Source: Pedobacter sp.
GTDB lineage: Bacteria; Bacteroidota; Bacteroidia; Sphingobacteriales; Sphingobacteriaceae
NCBI GenBank assembly: GCA_028287885.1
Contig: JAQBOT010000340.1
Span: 1 to 5,917 of the forward strand
Direction: 5' to 3'
Length of the DNA: 5,917 nt
The notes under the pieces were generated by a model that was not told where the DNA came from, searched no databases, and was given only the letters and a program-made list of their open reading frames with translations. A program made the position numbers and the translations under genes. Positions 1 through 5,917 of the stretch are shown piece after piece (position 1 is the stretch's first letter; each line of letters starts with the position of its first letter).

Positions 1-348
1 ACGAAGTGTATCATTCCAGCATTGTTGCCAGGTTTCAAAATCAGATTCCACCACATGATGTGGCAAATGCACTGCTGCATTGTTTACCAGGATATCCAAC
101 CTTTCGTAACGCTCCTGGTACCAGACGAAAAACCGCGCAATGGCAGTAGGGTCTGCAAGATCGAGCTGGTAACTATTGTGTTTGCCCATTCCCAGTTCTG
201 CCAGCGTTTGTTCCGCCGCCTCGACATTTGAGTTGTAAGTAAAAGTTACGTTTGCGCCCGAAGCAGCAAATAGTTTAGCCGTTGTACTTCCAATTCCCCT
301 TGAGCCTCCGGTGATTAGAACATTCTTATTTGCAAAGTCAAATTTCAT
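1..348 (-). CDS. Short-chain dehydrogenase/reductase (SDR), N-terminal part, cut by the window edge
   Basis: Cytoplasmic NAD(P)-dependent oxidoreductase of the classical SDR family; the substrate cannot be read from this part. The frame runs open from an ATG at 348 to the window edge, giving 116 codons of a family that is usually about 250 residues long. Residues 10-20 (VLITGGSRGIG) form the first beta strand and the TGxxxGIG nucleotide-binding loop. Arg18, just before GIG, suggests NADP(H) preference (inference from family rules). Asp63 in QLDLAD is the usual adenine-contacting acidic residue, and LDILVNNAA at 84-92 is the NNAG-type motif. The catalytic Ser-Tyr-Lys would lie in the missing half. 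The start is well fixed: an in-frame stop lies at 364-366, 15 nt before it, and the next in-frame Met is residue 54, beyond the cofactor loop. There is no Shine-Dalgarno sequence, which is normal for Bacteroidota. It is divergent from the SusC gene. The family call is firm; the specific role is unknown. Confidence 0.92.
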   Translation of the reverse strand, partial: MKFDFANKNVLITGGSRGIGSTTAKLFAASGANVTFTYNSNVEAAEQTLAELGMGKHNSYQLDLADPTAIARFFVWYQERYERLDILVNNAAVHLPHHVVESDFETWQQCWNDTLR

Positions 349-778
349 AGCTAAAATTACAATTTATATCTAAACACAAGATTGTTTAACATCAATCAGG
401 AAAGAAAAACCCAATAAAGCTTGAGCCTCTTCTGACCAAACACTTGCTTTTTTGCAAAAACTTAGAAGATGATTTTGAATAACTACGGTTTGGCATTATA
501 AATCGACTTAAAAACATATTTGAAAACGAATATGCAGCATTAATCATCAAAGCATTGGCGTTTCTGATCATTGTTCCTTTTTAGAAGCAAGTACATTCCA
601 AATATCTGAACTAAGCTAATGCAAGCACGCTTTTTCTCAGTGGCTTTTCACATCCCTCATCAGTATTTATTACTAATTCGCGCCATTGTAACAATATAAT
701 TTCATTTTTCTCTTTTATTCGGACATTTATTAATAGTTTTAAAAATCATTTAAATTATTTACCAAAACCCCTTTACGA
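349..778. other. AT-rich intergenic region between divergent SDR and SusC genes
   Basis: These 430 bp hold no open frame with protein-like character on either strand, and no tRNA or recognisable riboswitch. The region must contain the start signals for both divergent genes. Visible items are a weak SDR promoter match at 365-395 and a perfect 12-bp palindrome, TTTTTGCAAAAA, at 449-460. The last 60 bp before the SusC start (about 720-778) are very AT-rich with no Shine-Dalgarno sequence, as expected for Bacteroidota translation starts. No clear TTTG/TAnnTTTG promoter could be assigned to the SusC operon. Its length would allow a long leader or an activator site, but the sequence does not show either directly. 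Confidence 0.7.
365..395 (-). promoter_or_regulatory. Possible promoter of the SDR gene (weak match)
   Basis: Read on the minus strand, TTG (393-395) is followed after 20 nt by TAGATATA (365-372). This compares with the Bacteroidota primary-sigma pattern TTTG, 19-21 nt, TAnnTTTG. Spacing and the TA of the -7 box fit, but only part of its TTTG half matches. Transcription would begin near 358, leaving a leader of about 10 nt before the ATG at 348. A short inverted repeat, GATTG (380-384) and CAATC (393-397), overlaps the -33 side and could be an operator or chance. This is a by-eye match in AT-rich DNA. Confidence 0.25.
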
Positions 779-3700
779 ATGAAGAGAATTTTACTTTTTT
801 TTCTGGTTTTAAGTACTATAACACTAAGCAGTGTATATGCCCAAACCAGAAAAATTGCTGGAAGAGTTACGTCCGCTGACGACGGACAGCCATTACCTGG
901 CGTGTCAATTAAAATTACAGGATCGAAAACAGGCGTACAAACAGACGCTGACGGATCTTACACACTTAATGCTCCTTCTGGGAACACCACAGTGGTTTTT
1001 AGCTTTATTGGCTACAGACCGCAAACAGTTAACATTTCAAATGGCACAACCTACAATGTAAAATTGGTTGCAGATCAGCAGCTGTTGAACGATGTTGTCG
1101 TGATTGGTTACGGCAGTACATCAAAGAGAGCTTCAACCGGTGCCATATCAAACATCAAAGCTACAGACATTAAGGATCGCCCAGTAACCGGCTTAGACCA
1201 GGCGATGCAGGGTCAGCTTGCCGGTGTGCAGGTAACATCTGCTTCCGGTACCCCGGGTGGCGCGGTTACAGTTCGTGTTCGTGGTGTCTCTACCCTGAGT
1301 GCAGGTTCACAACCTTTATATGTAGTAGACGGTACGCCAATTCAGACTGCGTCCAACTCACAAATTGGTTTTGGTAACGGTGTTACAAACCCTTTGAACG
1401 ACATCAACCCAGCTGATATCGAATCGATCGATGTATTAAAGGATGCTTCTGCATCTGCAATTTACGGTTCACGTGCATCCAATGGCGTTGTGATCATTAC
1501 TACAAAGAGAGGTAAAAGCGGCAGAACCAACATCGACCTGGATTACTACACTGGTTTTCAGGAAACGACAAAAAAGATTGACGTATTAACAGGTCCACAA
1601 TACGTTCAAATGATCCAGGAAGCGATCAATAACCGCTATCCCGCCCTAACTCTTAACGCAATCACATACCCAACATTGACCGATTTAATTACTAAAGGAT
1701 TGGGAAGAGGTAATCTTGCTGGTGATCCAAGTACCTACACCAGCACCAACTGGCAGGATCAGGTTTTTCAAACCGCGCCGATCAGTAATTACAATTTGGC
1801 CATCAATGGTGGTAACGACAAAACAAGATTTAACATCACCAGCGGATATTTTGATCAACAGGGTATCTTGAAAGGTTCTGACTACAGCAGATTTAACCTG
1901 CGCTTGAACCTGGATCACAACATCAGCGACAAGCTTAAAGTTGGAACAAGTACAAGCTTTAACCGCAGTGCTTCAAATAGAATTAACAACGACAACAACA
2001 TCTATGGTGTTTTAAGTTCAGCAATTCTGATCAGCCCTGCAGTGCCTTTGTATAATGCGGATGGCACCTATGGACGTGATCCTTACAGCACGGTAGAAAA
2101 CCCGATTGCAGCTTATAAAGAGCCTTTCAACTTAACTACGGGCGGACGTTTGTTGTCTAATGTTTACGGGGAATATAAGATCTTTCCTGCATTAACATTC
2201 AAAACGAACTTCGCTGCAGATTACCAGATCTTCCATGAACGTCGTTTTGTACCCTCTACGTTGAACGCCGGAGCGCCACCAACAAACGGCTCGGGTATAG
2301 AGACCTACCTCTCAGATCTGAATTTATTAAACGAGAATACCTTGACCTTCAATAAGTCGTTTGGTGATCATTCATTGAATGTGTTGTTGGGACAATCATG
2401 GCAAAAAGACAACTATGAAAGTGTTTTTGCTTCTGGTACAAACTTCCCGGGAAACAGCATTCAACGTTTATCAGCTGCTGCAGTTAAAACCTCAGCATCT
2501 TCAGACGGCGGTAGCAACACGCTTGTCAGCTTTTTTGGCCGTCTAGGATACAACTACAAACAACGTTACATCTTATCTGCAACCTTACGTACTGACGGTT
2601 CTTCGAGATTCACAGATGGAAACCGCTTTGGTTACTTCCCTGCGGTATCTGGTGCCTGGATTGTAAGTGATGAGGCTTTCATGAAGAATCAAAACGTACT
2701 CTCTACCGTTAAATTACGTGGTAGCTGGGGTGTAACCGGTAACAACTTTATCGGCGATTTCCTTTCAAGAACATTGATCAGTGCAGGCTCTAACTTTAAT
2801 CAGGTTGCAGGTCTTTACCCTTCTTCTTTGGGCGATCCAAACCTTACCTGGGAAAAGACAAAGTCTAGTGATGTCGCCTTAGACCTGGGAATACTTAAAG
2901 ACAGGATCGTATTGAGTATGGACTTGTATTATAGAAAAACGAGCAGTTTGTTGGCAATACTTCCTTTACCCGGATCAGCTGGTTTTACAGGCTACCAAAC
3001 CAACGCGGGTTCTATGGAGAACAAAGGGCTTGAGCTTGATTTACATACCGTAAACATCAAGACCAAAGATTTCAACTGGTCTTCTGGCTTTAATATCTCT
3101 TTCAACAGAAACAAGATCCTTTCTTTAGCCAACAACAATGCGCCATATGCTGCAGGATTTGCAAGTTATGTGCAGGTTGGAGAAGCAGTAGGAAGTTTCC
3201 GTGGATATAAAGTTGAAGGTATATTTCAAAACCAAGGAGAGATCGATGCTTTGAATGCCGAAGCTAAGACGAAAACTGGAAGACCAACTGCCCTTTACCA
3301 GGTAGCACTGACAGCTCCGGGTGATATCAAATTTGCCGACTTAAATGGAGATGGTGTTATTACAGGTGCCGACCAGACCATTTTGGGTTCTGCACAGCCT
3401 AAGTTCACCGGTGGTTTTAACAACAATCTAAGCTATAAAAGCTTTGACCTATCGTTTTTCTGGCAATTCAGTTCCGGCAACAAGATCTACAACAATACCC
3501 GGGTATTTGCTGAAGGGATGAACACGATCTACGGTCAGTTTGCCTCTGTATTAGACCGCTGGACACCAACCAACACGGTTACTGACGTGCCAAGAGCTGT
3601 TTACGGTGACCCGAACTCAAACAACCGGGCATCAGACAGATTTGTTGAAGATGGCTCTTATGCACGTTTGAAAAACGTAAACCTAGGCTTCAATTTACCT

Positions 3701-3898
3701 GCTGATCTTGCTGCAAAGTTGCATGTGCGCAAACTTAGATTGTTTGCTGCAGCTCAGAATCTGGTAACCTTTACCAATTACAAAGGCTTCGACCCGGAAG
3801 TGAGTACGTTTAACAGCACACCGCTTTCACAGGGTACAGACTTCTTATCGGCACCTCAGGCAAAAACATACACGTTTGGTGTTAACCTTGGATTTTAA
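779..3898 (+). CDS. SusC/RagA-family TonB-linked outer-membrane transporter
   Basis: A TonB-dependent outer-membrane barrel that imports a ligand delivered by its SusD partner into the periplasm. The 1039 residues are a usual length for SusC proteins. In order: a signal peptide at 1-21 with likely cleavage VYA|Q; a carboxypeptidase-regulatory-like beta sandwich at about 26-98 (IAGRVTSADDGQPLPGVSI, then DADGSYTL); the SusC-specific DVVVIGYGS stretch at 105-113; a plug domain at about 114-246 ending in IESIDVLKDASASAIYGSRA and GVVIITTKRGK; then the barrel to the C-terminal Phe1039 (TFGVNLGF). An EF-hand-like acidic loop, DLNGDGVITGAD, lies at 854-865 and is common in this family. There is no STN domain before the beta sandwich, so direct signalling to a FecR-type anti-sigma factor is unlikely (inference). 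The ATG is followed directly by a good signal peptide, which supports this start. The SusD gene follows after 13 nt, so the two are probably cotranscribed. Substrate unknown: glycan is most common, but peptides and other ligands are known for the family. Confidence 0.97.
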   Translation: MKRILLFFLVLSTITLSSVYAQTRKIAGRVTSADDGQPLPGVSIKITGSKTGVQTDADGSYTLNAPSGNTTVVFSFIGYRPQTVNISNGTTYNVKLVADQQLLNDVVVIGYGSTSKRASTGAISNIKATDIKDRPVTGLDQAMQGQLAGVQVTSASGTPGGAVTVRVRGVSTLSAGSQPLYVVDGTPIQTASNSQIGFGNGVTNPLNDINPADIESIDVLKDASASAIYGSRASNGVVIITTKRGKSGRTNIDLDYYTGFQETTKKIDVLTGPQYVQMIQEAINNRYPALTLNAITYPTLTDLITKGLGRGNLAGDPSTYTSTNWQDQVFQTAPISNYNLAINGGNDKTRFNITSGYFDQQGILKGSDYSRFNLRLNLDHNISDKLKVGTSTSFNRSASNRINNDNNIYGVLSSAILISPAVPLYNADGTYGRDPYSTVENPIAAYKEPFNLTTGGRLLSNVYGEYKIFPALTFKTNFAADYQIFHERRFVPSTLNAGAPPTNGSGIETYLSDLNLLNENTLTFNKSFGDHSLNVLLGQSWQKDNYESVFASGTNFPGNSIQRLSAAAVKTSASSDGGSNTLVSFFGRLGYNYKQRYILSATLRTDGSSRFTDGNRFGYFPAVSGAWIVSDEAFMKNQNVLSTVKLRGSWGVTGNNFIGDFLSRTLISAGSNFNQVAGLYPSSLGDPNLTWEKTKSSDVALDLGILKDRIVLSMDLYYRKTSSLLAILPLPGSAGFTGYQTNAGSMENKGLELDLHTVNIKTKDFNWSSGFNISFNRNKILSLANNNAPYAAGFASYVQVGEAVGSFRGYKVEGIFQNQGEIDALNAEAKTKTGRPTALYQVALTAPGDIKFADLNGDGVITGADQTILGSAQPKFTGGFNNNLSYKSFDLSFFWQFSSGNKIYNNTRVFAEGMNTIYGQFASVLDRWTPTNTVTDVPRAVYGDPNSNNRASDRFVEDGSYARLKNVNLGFNLPADLAAKLHVRKLRLFAAAQNLVTFTNYKGFDPEVSTFNSTPLSQGTDFLSAPQAKTYTFGVNLGF

Positions 3899-3911
3899 TT
3901 TTTAGACAACA

Positions 3912-5258
3912 ATGAAGAAATTATTATATATCATTCTGCCGGCCCTGTTATCAGTAACAGCCTGCAAAAAAGCGCTTGATCAGCAACCACAGGGATCAGT
4001 TGACGCCTCAACAGCCTATACGACCAGACAAGGTGTTGAAGCGGGTATCATTGGTACTTACGACGGACTACAGCAAACTGGATACATGTCTTTGAACTAC
4101 CTGATCTTTGCAGACATGTATGGAGATAACATCCAGTGGTCTGGAACATTCCCGACCTGGTCTCAGGTTTACAACAAAACCATCCTTCCAGATAACGTTG
4201 ATATTGCATCGATCTGGAATGCCATGTACGCCACGGTGAACAGAGCGAATAACGTTATCGCGGCTGCACCGAACATTACTGACCCTGCATTCTTGAAAGA
4301 CCGTGCAATCGGAGAAGCCGAGACCATCCGCGCAACCGTTTACTTCGATTTGATTCGTATGTTCGGCGGTAGCGAGATTGGATACAATCAGGCTACAGGA
4401 TTAGGTGTTCCTTTAAGAACGCTACCTACCCTTACGCCACAGGATGCTGCAGCTATGCCGCGGTCGACTGAAGCAGAGGTTTATACACAGATCTTAGCTG
4501 ATCTTGATGATGCCATTGCAAAACTGCCGAATAAGATTGCAAATGGCCGCGTAAACAAATATGTAGCGACCGCAATGAAAGCCAGAGTTCAGCTTTACAG
4601 ACAACAATGGGCAGATGCAGAAGCATTGGCAACTGCGGTTATTACCAGCCCGAACAATTACGCTTTGGTACCAGGCGCATCATACGCAACGATTTACACG
4701 GGCAAAAACTCCTCTGAGTCTCTTTGGGAACTTCAATACAATGCAACCGATGCAAATAACATTGCGTTCTACTACTATCCAACGAGTTTAGGCGGAAGAA
4801 ACGAGGTTGGATCTGCAGCTTCATTGGGTACTGCTTTCCAGGCAGGTGACTTGAGGAAAGAAGTAAACTTTAGTACTATTCCGGCAGGCAAGCAATTGAA
4901 GTATTCTCAAACCAACCCGGGTATTGATGATGTTATGATGATCCGTCTTGCTGAGGTTTATTTAACAAGAGCAGAAGCCAGAGCAATGCAAAGCAACCTT
5001 CTTGGTGCATTGGAAGATCTAAACGTCATTCGTCAGCGTGCCGGCTTGCTTCCTTCTGTTGCAATAACACAGGATGAGCTATTAACTGCAATTAGGAATG
5101 AGCGCAGGTTGGAACTTGCCCACGAAGGACATCGTTTCTTTGACATGCGCCGTTACAATGCAACCGGGCTTACACAGACTTTCAGGAACTTATTTCCAAT
5201 ACCACAAAGTGAGATCATCAATTCAGGTGGTGTTGTAACACAAAATCCAGGGTATTAA
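3912..5258 (+). CDS. SusD/RagB-family surface lipoprotein (nutrient-binding partner of SusC)
   Basis: An outer-membrane lipoprotein that binds the ligand at the cell surface and closes over the SusC barrel as a hinged lid. Residues 1-17 form a lipoprotein signal peptide ending in the lipobox VTAC, with Cys18 as the lipidated residue. The mature start CKKALDQQPQG is typical of SusD proteins; the lysines after Cys18 may help surface export (inference). The middle carries the TPR-like scaffold, for example WNAMYATVNRANNVI at 102-116 and ATAMKARVQLYRQQWADAEAL at 219-239. The C-terminal SusD/RagB domain is clear: MIRLAEVYLTRAEA at 343-356, LNVIRQRAGL at 370-379, IRNERRLELAHEGHRFFDMRR at 394-414, and the closing LFPIPQSEI with QNPGY at 427-448. 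At 448 residues it is shorter than many SusD proteins (about 500-600), but both ends are intact. Trp76, Trp83 and Trp102 are possible binding aromatics, unproven. It is the last gene of the operon, with a terminator 15 nt downstream. Confidence 0.97.
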   Translation: MKKLLYIILPALLSVTACKKALDQQPQGSVDASTAYTTRQGVEAGIIGTYDGLQQTGYMSLNYLIFADMYGDNIQWSGTFPTWSQVYNKTILPDNVDIASIWNAMYATVNRANNVIAAAPNITDPAFLKDRAIGEAETIRATVYFDLIRMFGGSEIGYNQATGLGVPLRTLPTLTPQDAAAMPRSTEAEVYTQILADLDDAIAKLPNKIANGRVNKYVATAMKARVQLYRQQWADAEALATAVITSPNNYALVPGASYATIYTGKNSSESLWELQYNATDANNIAFYYYPTSLGGRNEVGSAASLGTAFQAGDLRKEVNFSTIPAGKQLKYSQTNPGIDDVMMIRLAEVYLTRAEARAMQSNLLGALEDLNVIRQRAGLLPSVAITQDELLTAIRNERRLELAHEGHRFFDMRRYNATGLTQTFRNLFPIPQSEIINSGGVVTQNPGY

Positions 5259-5273
5259 TTCCTTTGGTGAAAT

Positions 5274-5312
5274 AAAAAGCCCTACCCGGACAGGTAGGGC
5301 TTTTTTGTTTTT
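5274..5312 (+). terminator. Intrinsic terminator after the SusC/SusD operon, possibly bidirectional
   Basis: A 13-bp perfect stem pairs 5274-5286 with 5293-5305; its core is AGCCCTACC with GGTAGGGCT and the loop is six nt (CGGACA). A T-rich tail, TTTTTTGTTTTT, runs over 5301-5312. The hairpin begins 15 nt past the SusD stop. On the minus strand it lies 35 nt beyond the stop of the converging channel gene, and the A tract at 5274-5278 would give that transcript a short U tract, so it may stop both transcripts. No second hairpin was seen in the rest of the 88-bp gap (5259-5346). Confidence 0.9.
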
Positions 5313-5346
5313 AGAAGCGCCGATAAGGGTTTGAAGCGAATTGTTA

Positions 5347-5917
5347 TTATGCTTTAAGCATCAGGTATAGCAATGCGGCGATGGCTGCCCCGGCAATTGG
5401 TCCGGCCACAGGAATCCAGGCATAATGCCAGTTTCCACTCCCTTTCTCAGGTATGGGTAGAAGAAAATGCATACTCCGTGGTCCGAGATCGCGGGCTGGG
5501 TTTATCGCGTAACCTGTTGTACCGCCCAAGGAAAGGCCGATTCCCCAAACTAAAAAAGCAACCGGTATAGCACCTAGAGAACCCAAGCCGAGGGGTGCTT
5601 TTTCAACGCCCATTTCTGGAGTGGTGAAGTAAAACAGTACAAAGATCAATACAAAGGTGCCGATCACCTCAGAGATCAGGTTAGATACTGTGTTCTTAAT
5701 GGCGGGTGAAGTGCAGAATACCGCAGCTTTTGCACCTTGATCTTTTGTTGTAGAAAAATGATCTTTGTACATCAGCCAGACCAGCACGGAACCCAACATG
5801 GCGCCTACGAGTTGGGCGAGTATAAAGGCTGGCGCTTTTACCCAGGCAAACTTGCCAGCAATGGCGAGCCCTATGGTAACTGCCGGGTTCAAATGTGCAC
5901 CACTGTAGGGGCCGGCG
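5347..5917 (-). CDS. glpF: MIP-family channel, probable glycerol facilitator (GlpF type), C-terminal part
   Basis: An inner-membrane channel for passive entry of glycerol and similar small polyols, possibly also water. The frame is open at the window edge and covers 189 residues; the missing N-terminus should hold the first two membrane helices. From the visible start: SGAHLNPAVTIG gives the first NPA motif at residues 10-12; membrane segments follow at about 28-50, 79-98 and 111-132; GYAINPARDLGPR gives the second NPA at 139-141; the last helix is at about 166-187. Asp143 right after NPAR is the classic mark separating glycerol facilitators from water-only aquaporins. Arg142 is the conserved filter arginine, and Tyr136 stands where E. 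coli GlpF has Phe200. A TTG at 5890-5892 is not the start: it encodes Leu in HLNPAV and the family motif continues upstream of it. The stop at 5347-5349 converges on the SusD gene. No glpK or glpD is visible here. Family call firm; glycerol over water likely. Confidence 0.93.
   Translation of the reverse strand, partial: AGPYSGAHLNPAVTIGLAIAGKFAWVKAPAFILAQLVGAMLGSVLVWLMYKDHFSTTKDQGAKAAVFCTSPAIKNTVSNLISEVIGTFVLIFVLFYFTTPEMGVEKAPLGLGSLGAIPVAFLVWGIGLSLGGTTGYAINPARDLGPRSMHFLLPIPEKGSGNWHYAWIPVAGPIAGAAIAALLYLMLKA

Noticed and set aside
22..231. A plus-strand open frame of 69 codons near the left edge
   Set aside because: It lies antisense to the SDR gene, whose motifs are unmistakable; the plus-strand peptide has no family features.
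489..522. TTTG (489-492) with CATATTTG (515-522), resembling a Bacteroidota promoter for the SusC operon
   Set aside because: The spacer is 22 nt rather than 19-21, the -7 box begins CA instead of TA, and it would leave a leader of about 250 nt. Not strong enough to annotate.
734..741. TAGTTTTA, resembling a -7 box close to the SusC start
   Set aside because: No TTG or TTTG is found at the proper distance upstream, and such strings are expected by chance in this AT-rich stretch.
1685..1918. A minus-strand open frame of 77 codons inside the SusC gene
   Set aside because: It is antisense to a well-conserved part of the SusC barrel and has no recognisable protein features; it is a shadow frame.
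3338..3373. EF-hand/dockerin-like acidic loop (DLNGDGVITGAD) in SusC, considered as a fused dockerin or calcium module
   Set aside because: It is a single loop inside the barrel region and is a common feature of SusC-family proteins, not a separate domain.
5373..5570. A plus-strand open frame of 65 codons inside the channel gene
   Set aside because: It is antisense to the MIP-channel coding region, which carries the second NPA motif there; no independent support.
1..5917. Search for mobile elements, CRISPR arrays, tRNA/rRNA genes, phage or defence genes
   Set aside because: Reading both strands by eye showed no transposase, direct-repeat array, tRNA-like cloverleaf or long terminal inverted repeats. 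Weak or short elements could be missed without computation.

Overview
The window looks like a chromosomal piece of a Bacteroidota genome, most likely Sphingobacteriaceae (Pedobacter or Mucilaginibacter-like). The evidence is a SusC/SusD outer-membrane pair with typical motifs, no Shine-Dalgarno sequences before the genes, AT-rich leaders and moderate GC content in the coding regions. The genus is an inference from style and was not tested.

Layout: (1) 1-348, minus strand: the N-terminal 116 codons of a short-chain dehydrogenase/reductase whose 3' part lies outside the window. (2) 349-778: a 430-bp AT-rich gap between divergent genes, without a convincing gene. It must hold the promoters of both neighbours, but only weak promoter matches are visible. 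(3) 779-5258, plus strand: a two-gene operon of a SusC-type TonB-dependent outer-membrane transporter and, 13 nt later, its SusD/RagB-type surface lipoprotein. (4) 5274-5312: a strong hairpin terminator in the 88-bp gap between convergent genes. (5) 5347-5917, minus strand: the C-terminal 189 codons of a MIP-family channel, best read as a glycerol facilitator (GlpF type). Its first two membrane helices are outside the window.

How the genes work together: SusD captures a ligand, probably a glycan, at the cell surface and forms the lid over the SusC barrel. SusC then imports the ligand into the periplasm with TonB-derived energy. No glycoside hydrolase, peptidase, sigma/anti-sigma pair or other regulator lies in the window, so the substrate cannot be named. 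The two flanking genes are each cut by a window edge, and nothing in the sequence ties them to the SusC/SusD pair.

I found no sign of a new biological system here: no mobile element, CRISPR array, tRNA, rRNA or long repeat. The findings are modest observations about architecture and regulation.
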